Source: Clostridiales bacterium (GTDB taxonomy: Bacteria; Bacillota; Clostridia; Christensenellales; Borkfalkiaceae). Taken from it: DNA of 64,000 bases. Made by a program: the position numbers and the translations under genes. Position 1 is the stretch's first letter; each line of letters starts with the position of its first letter. The notes beneath the pieces are model-generated. The model searched no databases. It had not been told where the DNA came from and worked only from the letters and a program-made list of their open reading frames with translations. The stretch covers positions 124,001 through 188,000 of the forward strand of contig SVIG01000004.1 of the NCBI GenBank assembly GCA_015071005.1. Direction: 5' to 3'. Positions 37,890-47,443 of the stretch are shown piece after piece.

Positions 37890-39629
37890 GTGTGCATTAT
37901 AAAAGACGAATTTTATTACGCAAACGAATATAACGTAATTTCGGAATATAAGCATTTCCCTGCGGAAGTATATACGTTTACCAAGGAAGTGACGGACGTC
38001 GGCAAAGAAATTGCCGATACGGGCGCGGAAGTCACCACGCTCCAAACAAGCGATAGGAAAAAACGAACGAGAAAAACCGTTGACAATAGCACGGTGAATA
38101 AGTTTATGAACTCCGTTAAAGGCGTTGCTGCGACTTCTGCGGTGGTTGCCGTTGCGGCGTTGGGCGTGATCCCCGCTTCCACACAGCCTAAAGTGGCTTT
38201 GCAGGAATTCGCGGTTGGGGGTACGTACGTCGAATATCAAATCTCGATTGACGAATTACAAGATAATTTAGATTATTTTATCATCATCAGCACCCCGAAG
38301 GAAAGCGATCGCACGTTCGAGGTGGAAGAAAACGGCGTCTATCAAAATAGGGTAGAAGGGTTAACCCCTGCGTGCGAGTATTCCCTCGCTTTTGTTGGGT
38401 ACAACGAATATTTGGGCAAGACGACGTATTTTGAAGAGAAGTTCCAAACGACAGCCGCGCTCGATTATGAGATGGGTATATCCAACGTCAGCGCGTCGAG
38501 CCTAAACGAAGTCCGCATTGATTTTTGGCATACCGCTTTAGACGATACATGCACAGCGGAATTGTTGCTCGATTATGGCAACGGCGAACCGCAAGAGAGA
38601 TTGCCGATTACAAAATTTGATTTGTCGCGGGGCTTCGTGACCGTTCCCGTTTCGGAAACAACGACGTTTCTTTCCGTAAAGCCCATTGTCAGGTATGGAG
38701 CAGAGGAACAATCGGCAGAGTTCACGCCATACGAACACGCCTTTGACAGCGCGTTGGACGTTGACGTGAAAGTGGATAGCTACAATGGGAATATCGTCCT
38801 CTATCTTAAAGGCATCACGGGCAACGCAACGCACGTAAACGTAGTCGATACGGAAACTTCGGAAACGGTTTTGCAAGAGGAATTATACAACAATTACGTA
38901 CAAATTCCTTATAACGTTGGCGAGGCGGTGGTTGCACAGTATACGGTATTTTTAACCGACAGCGCTGGGGAAACGAGTTCAAGATCGGTAAATACGGTGG
39001 TTGATACGGCGATACAAAGACCGGAATCCTACACGTTTAACTATAAAAACCCTGCGGACGTCGGTATCACGTATAACGAAGACGGCACAATCAACGTTTA
39101 TATCAAGACGGATTTTGCGTGCGAGGACGAAAACTTGTATTATCAAGTCACGTTGGGGGATAAGGTTTTCCAAACCCGTGATCCGATTCTCGCCGTAGAA
39201 AATCTTCCAAACGAAACTTATCCCTTAATTTACGAGGTTTGCTATGACAAGAACGGAATTCGGTACGTCCTTTCTAGCACGGCGGTATCGGGCAGCGTCA
39301 ACGAGTTTTATTACGACAGCGTATTCTCGTCTAGCGTGGAAAATCAATACGTTTTCATAAGCATTAACAGCTATTTGTTAGACGACATTGATAGAAACAG
39401 TATTCGGCTTGTCAGCTCCACGGGTGAAGAAATTCAAGTGAGTGAGTCCGAGCTTGTTTACAACGAAGAATACGATATCTATACGTATGAAACGGAATTT
39501 GCAACTGCTTTTGAATTTATAACGATCTACGCAAAGTGTTCTCCGTTCGTGCAAAACATGGCGGGGATAGAGGATTACGCAGGCAGCTTATCAATAGAAA
39601 TGCAAACGACAATTTACAATAACGGATAA
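37890..39629 (+). CDS. Hypothetical protein with one TM segment and extracellular beta-rich/FN3-like repeats
   Basis: Long ORF; hydrophobic VAATSAVVAVAALGVI; GTG start after AAAGGGG RBS is one option (ORF track begins 37857). Confidence 0.7.
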   Translation: MCIIKDEFYYANEYNVISEYKHFPAEVYTFTKEVTDVGKEIADTGAEVTTLQTSDRKKRTRKTVDNSTVNKFMNSVKGVAATSAVVAVAALGVIPASTQPKVALQEFAVGGTYVEYQISIDELQDNLDYFIIISTPKESDRTFEVEENGVYQNRVEGLTPACEYSLAFVGYNEYLGKTTYFEEKFQTTAALDYEMGISNVSASSLNEVRIDFWHTALDDTCTAELLLDYGNGEPQERLPITKFDLSRGFVTVPVSETTTFLSVKPIVRYGAEEQSAEFTPYEHAFDSALDVDVKVDSYNGNIVLYLKGITGNATHVNVVDTETSETVLQEELYNNYVQIPYNVGEAVVAQYTVFLTDSAGETSSRSVNTVVDTAIQRPESYTFNYKNPADVGITYNEDGTINVYIKTDFACEDENLYYQVTLGDKVFQTRDPILAVENLPNETYPLIYEVCYDKNGIRYVLSSTAVSGSVNEFYYDSVFSSSVENQYVFISINSYLLDDIDRNSIRLVSSTGEEIQVSESELVYNEEYDIYTYETEFATAFEFITIYAKCSPFVQNMAGIEDYAGSLSIEMQTTIYNNG

Positions 39630-39646
39630 AAAAAGAGGTATATACA

Positions 39647-40690
39647 ATGGATAAAAAAGAAAGAAGAAAAAAAACGTTTCTCCTTGTGGAAGTGATTCTG
39701 CTTACGGTATTTTTGCTCGCTGTAATCGGTTGCTTTATTGTACAGCTCGCGTTTCCCGATTTGGATTTTGCAAACTGGATACGTGAAAACGTTTGGGATG
39801 TGAAAAAGTCCTATAACGGCTTGAAAGCGCACGTTCCCACGCTGATTCGAAGCTTAATTTATATCTTTATCGTCTATGCGGTATGCCGACTTTTAAGGGT
39901 ATTTTTCAGCGCGAAGATGAAAAAGAGCTATCGCGCAAAAACCGTTTTCTCCCTTTTGGACGGGTTTGTTAAATACGCCTGCGCCATTGCGATTATCATT
40001 CTTATATTAAAGGCGTGCGGCGTAAACACGGCGGCGTTGGTTGCGTCTATCGGCGTGCTGACTCTTATCGTCGGTCTTGGTGCACAACCCTTGATCTCGG
40101 ATATTATTGCAGGGATCTTTATCATCTTTGAAAACGAGTATCAAGTCGGGGAAATTGTCACGATCAACGATTTCCGCGGTAGCGTTGTAGAGATTGGTAT
40201 CCGCTCCACTAAGCTTTTGGACGCGGCGGGGAATATCAAAATTATCAATAATAGCGCAATCGGCGACGTTATCAACTTGTCGCGCGAGCTTTCCTTGGCG
40301 ATTGTGGATTGCGATTTCCCGTACGACGTACCTGTGGAGATTGTCGAAAATATCTTAAAAAATAACTTTGAAGACATTGCGAAAAATATTCCTGCGATTA
40401 AGGAAGGGCCGTATTATAAAGGCGTTTGTATGTTCAAGGATTCCAACGTGACCATCAAGATCGTTGCGAAATGTTTGGAAGAGGACCGTTTCCAAGTGGA
40501 AAGAGATCTCAATCGAGAATACCGTAGATTGCTCGTTGAAAACGGTATTGACATTGCATATCCGCAGGTGGTTATCAATTATCCAACGGAAAAGACTTTC
40601 AAGGTGAGCAAAAAAGATAAAGTGTCCGCCGAAGAGTTCACGCAAGAGCAAACGCAATTGTCCAAAAATATGGAAGAACAGCAAACTTAA
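39647..40690 (+). CDS. MscS-family mechanosensitive ion channel
   Basis: SIGVLTLIVGLGAQPLISDIIAGIFIIFENEYQVGEIVTI. Confidence 0.93.
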   Translation: MDKKERRKKTFLLVEVILLTVFLLAVIGCFIVQLAFPDLDFANWIRENVWDVKKSYNGLKAHVPTLIRSLIYIFIVYAVCRLLRVFFSAKMKKSYRAKTVFSLLDGFVKYACAIAIIILILKACGVNTAALVASIGVLTLIVGLGAQPLISDIIAGIFIIFENEYQVGEIVTINDFRGSVVEIGIRSTKLLDAAGNIKIINNSAIGDVINLSRELSLAIVDCDFPYDVPVEIVENILKNNFEDIAKNIPAIKEGPYYKGVCMFKDSNVTIKIVAKCLEEDRFQVERDLNREYRRLLVENGIDIAYPQVVINYPTEKTFKVSKKDKVSAEEFTQEQTQLSKNMEEQQT

Positions 40691-40734
40691 TTGAACGTAC
40701 TTTTTTAGGTGTATATTTTTTTGAGGCTAGAGAA

Positions 40735-41763
40735 ATGAGAGAAATTAATAACGATATCATCCACGATAAACTTTTTGATAAAAAACCTCTTTTGGCGTAT
40801 GACGAGAGCCGCGATTATAAGGCTTGGAAGGAAGAAGTCCGCCAAAAATACGTAGAGCTTTTGGGTATCGACCGCATTAAGGAAAACGCATGCGAAATCA
40901 AAATCGAAATCGAAGAAAGGGTAGAAAAGGACGGCTACACCCGTTATCGCTACGTGTTTGAAAGCGAACACGATTGTTTCGTGCCCTGCTATCTGCTTAT
41001 CCCTAACGAAAAGAAGGGGAAATTCCCCGTGTGCATTTGTTTGCAGGGGCATACGACGGGTTTTCATATTTCCATTGGCGAAGCGAAGCACGAAGAAGAC
41101 CAAAAATCTTTGCAAACGGACACGTTTGCTTTGGACGCGGTGAAAAACGGCTACGCGGCGCTATGTATCGAGCAGCGCGGTATGGGCGAGCGTACGACTC
41201 CCCATCAACGCCGCGGTCCTGCGCTGACTTGCGGTTGCTATATCACGGCAATGACCGCGCTTTTGCACGGTAGAACGCTGCTTGGCGAACGCGTTTGGGA
41301 CGTTTCTAAGAGTATCGATAGCTTGCAGTATTTTGCGGATGAGTTGGATTTGGACGATATCACGCTGTTGGGGCAATCGGGCGGCGGTACGGCGACCTAT
41401 TATTCCGCTTGCTACGACGAGCGAATCAAGATTGCGGCACCCACCTGTTCGATTTGTACGTATAAGGACAGTATCGGGGATATTTGGCATTGTAGCTGCA
41501 ATTACGTTCCGTCCATGGCGAGATATTTTGATATGGGCGAGCTTGCGGCGTTGATTGCGCCTCGAAAATTGCTCGTTTCCGTTGGCGAAACGGACTGGAT
41601 TTTCCCGTTGCACGGCTCGAAAAAGGTGTACTCGGTGATCGAGAAAATTTACGAGCAAGAAAACGCGGCGGAGCGTTGTAAGCTCGTGATATTTCCAGAC
41701 AAACCGCACTATTTTGACAAGACGGTGGTATTCCCCGAGCTTGCAAAACTGCGTGAAATTTAA
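40735..41763 (+). CDS. Alpha/beta hydrolase (acetylxylan-esterase/dienelactone-hydrolase-like)
   Basis: GLGQSGGG-type nucleophile elbow (LLGQSGGGTATYYSA). Confidence 0.85.
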   Translation: MREINNDIIHDKLFDKKPLLAYDESRDYKAWKEEVRQKYVELLGIDRIKENACEIKIEIEERVEKDGYTRYRYVFESEHDCFVPCYLLIPNEKKGKFPVCICLQGHTTGFHISIGEAKHEEDQKSLQTDTFALDAVKNGYAALCIEQRGMGERTTPHQRRGPALTCGCYITAMTALLHGRTLLGERVWDVSKSIDSLQYFADELDLDDITLLGQSGGGTATYYSACYDERIKIAAPTCSICTYKDSIGDIWHCSCNYVPSMARYFDMGELAALIAPRKLLVSVGETDWIFPLHGSKKVYSVIEKIYEQENAAERCKLVIFPDKPHYFDKTVVFPELAKLREI

Positions 41764-41776
41764 CGTTATAGAGAAG

Positions 41777-41803
41777 AACGCCCCTTTTAGGGGCGTTTTC
41801 TTT
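41777..41803 (+). terminator. Intrinsic terminator
   Basis: AACGCCCCTTTTAGGGGCGTTTTC. Confidence 0.85.
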
Positions 41804-41873
41804 ACTTTCTTATTGACTTTTTCGTAAAAATTGGCTATAATGAGTATGAAGATATAAGGGGGCGAAAAACACA

Positions 41874-42626
41874 ATGACGATGGTATTATTGACGGCGCTT
41901 GGTGTTGGCGGCGCGACCGTGATTGGCGCGGTGATTGGTTTTTTATGCAAAAATATATCCCATAAATTTTCCGATATTGTGCTTTCGTTTGCGGCAGGCG
42001 TTATGCTTGCGGCGGCGGTGTTGGGTTTGATTTTGCCTGCCATTGATTACGGCGGGAAATGGGGATTGCTTATTACGGTAATCGGGATTTTTTCGGGCGC
42101 GCTGTGCTTAAATCTCGTGGATAAGCTCGTGCCGCACTTGCATAAGCTTATGGGCGTAGAGCAAGAGAATCATCACAATGCGAATTTGAATAAAGTACTT
42201 TTGTTCGTGCTTGCAATCGCCATTCACAATCTTCCCGAAGGGCTTGCGGCGGGCGTGGGCTTTGGCGCAGGGAACGATGCGCAAGCGCTTATTATTGCAG
42301 GCGGTATTGCCCTTCAAAATATTCCCGAGGGGATGGTCATTATCGGGCCGATGCTTGCGGCAGGCGTTTCTAAGAAAAAGACCTTTTTCTGCGCACTCGC
42401 GACGGGGCTTGTGGAAGTTATTGGGACGTTGATCGGCTACTTCGCGGTGAGCATTTCGCAGGTGATTTTGCCGTTTGCATTGGCGTTTGCGGGCGGTACG
42501 ATGCTGTACGTAGTCAGCGATGAAATGATACCCGAAACGCACGCGCACGGAGCACAACGGGGCGCGACGTACGCCTTGCTCGTTGGGTTTTGCCTGATGC
42601 TCGTCATGGACGTGCTGCTCGGTTAA
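41874..42626 (+). CDS. ZIP-family metal transporter
   Basis: IAIHNLPEGLAAGVGFG; GIALQNIPEGMVI. Confidence 0.93.
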   Translation: MTMVLLTALGVGGATVIGAVIGFLCKNISHKFSDIVLSFAAGVMLAAAVLGLILPAIDYGGKWGLLITVIGIFSGALCLNLVDKLVPHLHKLMGVEQENHHNANLNKVLLFVLAIAIHNLPEGLAAGVGFGAGNDAQALIIAGGIALQNIPEGMVIIGPMLAAGVSKKKTFFCALATGLVEVIGTLIGYFAVSISQVILPFALAFAGGTMLYVVSDEMIPETHAHGAQRGATYALLVGFCLMLVMDVLLG

Positions 42627-42700
42627 TAGAATACGCTTGTTTCAGCGTATCAATTGGTACGTAAGCGTATTACAAGCTCTTTATGGTAAAGAACAGTTTA

Positions 42701-42730
42701 TAACGCCCAAAAAATCGGGCGTTATTTTCT
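42701..42730 (+). terminator. Intrinsic terminator
   Basis: TAACGCCC...GGGCGTTATTTT. Confidence 0.8.
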
Positions 42731-42778
42731 TGGCTTGATAGTATTTTTGTGGTATAATAGTCGTATAGGAGCAGAACT

Positions 42779-44155
42779 ATGCAAACGAACGTAAAAGAAC
42801 TTATCAACGCGCAGCGTGCGTTTTTTCAAAGCGGAAGGACCTTGTCTATCGATTTCCGTATTGAAGCGTTAAAGAAACTTTATAAGGCTGTGCAGGAGTC
42901 CGAAAAAGAGATTTTAGACGCTTTGCAAGCGGATTTGGGGAAGAGCGAAACGGAAAGCTATATGTGCGAAGTGGGTATGGCGCTTTCGGAGATTCGCTAT
43001 ATGTGCAAGCACGTGAAAAAATGGTCGAAGGGGAAGAAGGTGCATACGCCCATCGCGCAATTTGCGGCAAAAAGCTATCAAAAGCCGTCGCCGTATGGGA
43101 ATGCACTCATTATGAGCCCTTGGAATTATCCCTTTTTATTGACGGTCGATCCGATTGCTAATGCAATCGCGGCAGGAAACACCGCTATTGTAAAGCCAAG
43201 TGCTTACGCACCCCAAACAAGCGCGACGATAGAAAAACTGCTTTCCAAGACTTTTCCGAAGGAGTATATCGCCGTTGTAACGGGCGGAAGACAGGAAAAC
43301 GCGGCGCTTTTGGACGAGAAGTTTGATATTGTATTCTTTACGGGCAGTCAAGCGGTGGGGAAAGAGGTGCTGCGTAAATGCGCTGAGCATTTAACGCCTG
43401 CGGTGCTGGAATTGGGCGGCAAAAGCCCGTGTATCGTGGACGAAACGGCGAAGCTTCCGCTTGCGGCGAAACGGATTGTCTTTGGGAAATTCCTAAACTG
43501 CGGTCAAACCTGCGTCGCGCCCGATTACGTCTTATGCCATAGTGCGGTAAAAGACGAGTTACTTGCGGAAATCAAAAAGCAAATCAAGCTGCAATTTGGC
43601 GAAAAACCGCTTGAAAATCAAAGCTATGGAAAGATAGTGAACGAAAAACATTTCGAGCGTTTGGTGGGGATAATGGATCGTGAAAAAGTAGTCTACGGTG
43701 GGGGCGTGTACGCGTTGAAGCAAAAAATCGAGCCTACCGTGATGGCGAACGTCACTTGGGACGATCCCGTGATGCAAGAAGAGATTTTTGGCCCGATTTT
43801 GCCGATTTTGACCTTTGAAGAATTCGATGAGATTTATACGCTCCTGCAAGATAAGCAAAAGCCGCTCGCGTTCTATCTTTTTACGGAAAATAAACGCCGC
43901 GCACGTGCAGCTTTTGAAAAATGTAGATTTGGCGGCGGGTGTATCAACGATACGATTATCCATCTTGCTACAAGCGAAATGGGTTTTGGCGGCGTTGGAG
44001 AAAGCGGTATGGGCGCGTATCACGGTAAGACGGGCTTCGACGCCTTTTCCCATTATAAGAGTATCGTGAAAAAGGGCACGAAAATCGATTTACCCATGCG
44101 CTATCAGCCGTATAAAAAATCCAAAGAAAAACTCATTCGAAAGTTCTTGAAATAA
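42779..44155 (+). CDS. Aldehyde dehydrogenase (class 3-like)
   Basis: SPWNYPFLLTVDP, LELGGKSPCIVD, NCGQTCVAPDY, PVMQEEIFGPILPIL. Confidence 0.95.
   Translation: MQTNVKELINAQRAFFQSGRTLSIDFRIEALKKLYKAVQESEKEILDALQADLGKSETESYMCEVGMALSEIRYMCKHVKKWSKGKKVHTPIAQFAAKSYQKPSPYGNALIMSPWNYPFLLTVDPIANAIAAGNTAIVKPSAYAPQTSATIEKLLSKTFPKEYIAVVTGGRQENAALLDEKFDIVFFTGSQAVGKEVLRKCAEHLTPAVLELGGKSPCIVDETAKLPLAAKRIVFGKFLNCGQTCVAPDYVLCHSAVKDELLAEIKKQIKLQFGEKPLENQSYGKIVNEKHFERLVGIMDREKVVYGGGVYALKQKIEPTVMANVTWDDPVMQEEIFGPILPILTFEEFDEIYTLLQDKQKPLAFYLFTENKRRARAAFEKCRFGGGCINDTIIHLATSEMGFGGVGESGMGAYHGKTGFDAFSHYKSIVKKGTKIDLPMRYQPYKKSKEKLIRKFLK
43700..43719 (+). repeat. Dispersed repeat inside the ALDH CDS
   Basis: GGGGGCGTGTACGCGTTGAA (identical to copy at 48870). 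Confidence 0.85.
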
Positions 44156-44165
44156 GGAGTAAATT

Positions 44166-44873
44166 ATGAAACCGAAAATGATATTATTTGATTTAGACGG
44201 TACTCTTTTGCCGATGGATCAAGACGTGTTTGTAAAGGCGTATTTCGGTGCGATTGCTAAAAAACTCGCCCCCCGCGGCTATGAGCCGCAAAAGCTCGTG
44301 CAGTCTATTTGGATTGGTACGAAGGCGATGATTAAAAATGACGGTTCGAAGAAAAACGAGCAGGCTTTTTGGGATACGTTTGCAGGCATTTATGGGGAGC
44401 AGGTACGCGATGAAATCGTTTATTTCGATGAATTCTACGTACAAAACTTCGACGACGTACAAGCTTCCTGCGGCTTTAACGTAGAGGCGGCGAAAACCGT
44501 CCGCGCTTTGAAAGAGGCGGGGTATCGCTTAGCGCTTGCGACCAACCCGATTTTCCCGTCGATTGCAACGGAAAAGCGTATGCGTTGGGCAGGGCTTGAT
44601 AAGTCCGATTTCGAACTGTACACCACCTACGAAAATTCCCGTTATTGTAAGCCGAATTTGAAGTATTACGAAGATATTTTGACGGCGCTTGACGTCAAGG
44701 CGGAAGATTGCTTGATGGTAGGCAATGACGTAGGGGAAGATATGATTGTGGAAAAATTGGGGATGAAGGTTTTTCTTCTCACCGATTGCTTGATTAACCG
44801 CGAAAATAAGGATTTATCCGCTTATCCGCACGGTAGTTTTGTAGATTTGCTCGCTTTTGTGGAAAGTCTTTAA
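44166..44873 (+). CDS. HAD-family hydrolase
   Basis: LFDLDGTLLPMDQD; MVGNDVGEDM. Confidence 0.9.
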   Translation: MKPKMILFDLDGTLLPMDQDVFVKAYFGAIAKKLAPRGYEPQKLVQSIWIGTKAMIKNDGSKKNEQAFWDTFAGIYGEQVRDEIVYFDEFYVQNFDDVQASCGFNVEAAKTVRALKEAGYRLALATNPIFPSIATEKRMRWAGLDKSDFELYTTYENSRYCKPNLKYYEDILTALDVKAEDCLMVGNDVGEDMIVEKLGMKVFLLTDCLINRENKDLSAYPHGSFVDLLAFVESL

Positions 44874-44894
44874 CGAAATGGGGGCTTGGATGAG

Positions 44895-44922
44895 AAACAC
44901 ACCTATTAGGTGTGTTTTTTTG
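44895..44922 (+). terminator. Intrinsic terminator
   Basis: AAACACACCTATTAGGTGTGTTTTTTT. Confidence 0.9.
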
Positions 44923-44943
44923 TGATTATTTTGCATAAGACTA

Positions 44944-44972
44944 TTGACAAAACAGGGTGCGCGTGATACAAT
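44944..44972 (+). promoter_or_regulatory. Sigma-A-like promoter for GH38 gene
   Basis: TTGACA-17 nt-TACAAT, followed by hairpin GTTTTTCC-TGCAA-GGAAAAAC at 44980-45000. Confidence 0.75.
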
Positions 44973-45020
44973 AAAAAGGGTTTTTCCTGCAAGGAAAAAC
45001 GTTATCAAACGATAGGTGTA

Positions 45021-47432
45021 GTGATGAAAAAGTTTCATTTGATTTGCAATTCGCATATTGATCCCGTGTGGATGTGGGATTGGGAAGAAGGTATGGGAGA
45101 GGCGATTTCTACCTTTTGGCAGGCGGCGGAGTTTTGCAAGGAGTACGATTACGTATTTTGCCATAACGAGGCGCTCCTGTATGAGTACGTAGAAAAGTAT
45201 GATCCTGCCCTCTTTGAAGAAATTTCCCGTCAGGTGGAAGCGGGGAAATGGCATATTATGGGCGGCTGGTATTTGCAGCCCGATTGTCAGCTCCCTTCGG
45301 GAGAAGCGTTCGTGCGTCAAATTAAATTGGGTAGAGAATATTTCGAAGAAAAGTTCGGCAAACGCCCGACGACGGCAATCAATTTCGATTCCTTCGGGCA
45401 TAGCGTAGGACTTGTCCAAATCTTGAAAAAATGCGGCTACGATAGCTATATGTTTTGTCGACCGATGCCTAATATGCTCACCTTGCCCGACCGTGAATTT
45501 ATTTGGCGCGGCAAGGACGGAAGCGAAGTAAAGGCTTCCCGAATCGAGGACGACACAATCTATTGCAGCGGCTTTGGTACGGCGCTTGCCGACATCAAGC
45601 GCAAGGCGGAAAAGTGCGGCGTTTCGGATATCAAAGTCGCCCTTTGGGGGGTAGGTAACCACGGCGGTAACCCTTCCCGTAAAGACCTTGCGGACGTCGC
45701 TTCGTACATGGAAGAACAAGCTAAAGAAGGGGTGGCAGTTTTGCACAGTACCCCTGAAAAATATTTCGCGGACGTGCATCCGACGGCGGTATGGGATAAA
45801 TCATTGCCCTGCTTGATCGGTAGCTATACGTCCATGAGCCGCATTAAACGCAAACACGTGGAGTTGGAGCATAAGCTTTTCACGACGGAAAAACTCTGTT
45901 CGCTTGCGGAAATGCGAGGTCTTTATAAGAAAGACCCCACGCCGTTCGCTGTTGCGGAAAAGGCGCTTGCAGGGATGGAATTCCACGACGTTGGTTCAGG
46001 TACTTGCGCTGCCGATGGGGAAGCGAGCACTCTTCGCCGCGCGGACGCTGCTGCGGAAGGTTTGCAGGTGGAATTTGACAAGGCGTTCTTTGCGATTGCG
46101 AGTCAAGACGTAAAGGCGGCGGAAAACACCTTCCCCGTGTTCGTATTTAATCAGCAACCGTACGTGCGCGACATGATCGCGGAAATGGAAATTTTAATTC
46201 CGACGTGGATTGATAACGATGATTTTCAATACACGGAAACGGTGCGTGTAAACGGTGAAATTGTGCCCTCGCAATGTATTAAAGAGCTTTCGAATATCAA
46301 TTACGATAGAAGAAAGCGCTTGGCGGTGCGGTTCAACGCACCGGCGATGGATATCGTGCGTTTGGACGTGACCTTTGAAAAGACGGCGAAAGAGCCTGCT
46401 CCCACGCAACCGGACGGGGATATCGTGTATAAGGACGAAATGAAGCAAGTCCGTATCGGTAGAAAGAGCGGTTTGATCGAAAGCTATATTGTAGACGGTA
46501 AGGAGCTTGTTAGCGGACCTGCGTTTGCGCCGGTGCTGTTTGACGATAACGCTGATCCTTGGGGTTGGGATTTGGATCACATTGGCGATAATCCCGTGCC
46601 GATGCAGCTTTCCGACTGCACGAAAGGGGTCTTCCGCAACTTCCATAACGTCCGCGTAATTGAAGACGGGAACGTGCTTATGCACGTAGAAAGCTTTTTC
46701 GAAGGCGGCGGTAGCTACGTGCGTGTGGATTATAAAATTTACAAGCATTTACCGTACACGGATATTACGCTCGACGTCTTCTACAATGAACGCGAAAAGG
46801 CGTTGAAGATTAAAATTCCCACCGCGTTAAAGGGCGAGTTTTTCGGTCAGCTTCCGTTCGGCACGGAAACGTATGAAAAGGACGGCAAGGAAAATCCTGT
46901 GCAAAGATTTTTCGGGGTCGGCGACGGCGAGATGGGTATGGTCGTTTGCAACGACGGCGCGTTCGGTTTTTCGCACGACGGGGATAGCCTATACGCGACC
47001 TTGCTCCGCGGCGTAGCCTATTGCGCGCACCCGATCGGCAAGCGTCCACTCTTAAAAAAGGACATGTTCGTACCTTTCATAGAGCAGGGTAAGCACACCC
47101 TTCGTTTCCGCCTTTCTTACGAAGAAAAGAAGGGTATGGAAAATGCTGCGCAGGAATTTGTAAACGTACCGTTTGCACTCTGTTTCTTCCCGCATGGCAA
47201 GGGCGGGGATGCGACGAACGTGATTTCGTTGGATAATAAAGCAGTTTCGCTCGTGGCGTTCTATCAGGAAAAAGGCGCGTACGTTTTGCGTTTTATCAAC
47301 AACAACGCAGGGGAAGAAACTGTGGAAATTTCCTTACAAGGGAAGAAGTATAGCGTAAAATTTGGCAAGTATGAAGTAAAGACCTTCATCTTTGACGGGG
47401 CAAACTTCAAAGAAAAAGACACTTGGTATTAA
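45021..47432 (+). CDS. Alpha-mannosidase, GH38 family
   Basis: CNSHIDPVWMWDWEEG; FDSFGHSVGLVQILKKCGYDSYMFCRP. Confidence 0.92.
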   Translation: MMKKFHLICNSHIDPVWMWDWEEGMGEAISTFWQAAEFCKEYDYVFCHNEALLYEYVEKYDPALFEEISRQVEAGKWHIMGGWYLQPDCQLPSGEAFVRQIKLGREYFEEKFGKRPTTAINFDSFGHSVGLVQILKKCGYDSYMFCRPMPNMLTLPDREFIWRGKDGSEVKASRIEDDTIYCSGFGTALADIKRKAEKCGVSDIKVALWGVGNHGGNPSRKDLADVASYMEEQAKEGVAVLHSTPEKYFADVHPTAVWDKSLPCLIGSYTSMSRIKRKHVELEHKLFTTEKLCSLAEMRGLYKKDPTPFAVAEKALAGMEFHDVGSGTCAADGEASTLRRADAAAEGLQVEFDKAFFAIASQDVKAAENTFPVFVFNQQPYVRDMIAEMEILIPTWIDNDDFQYTETVRVNGEIVPSQCIKELSNINYDRRKRLAVRFNAPAMDIVRLDVTFEKTAKEPAPTQPDGDIVYKDEMKQVRIGRKSGLIESYIVDGKELVSGPAFAPVLFDDNADPWGWDLDHIGDNPVPMQLSDCTKGVFRNFHNVRVIEDGNVLMHVESFFEGGGSYVRVDYKIYKHLPYTDITLDVFYNEREKALKIKIPTALKGEFFGQLPFGTETYEKDGKENPVQRFFGVGDGEMGMVVCNDGAFGFSHDGDSLYATLLRGVAYCAHPIGKRPLLKKDMFVPFIEQGKHTLRFRLSYEEKKGMENAAQEFVNVPFALCFFPHGKGGDATNVISLDNKAVSLVAFYQEKGAYVLRFINNNAGEETVEISLQGKKYSVKFGKYEVKTFIFDGANFKEKDTWY

Positions 47433-47443
47433 AAAAGGAGTTA

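Noticed and set aside
44394-44414. GGGGAGCAGGTACGCGATGAA in the HAD gene
   Set aside because: Needs a 1-nt indel and a core mismatch; suggestive but not counted
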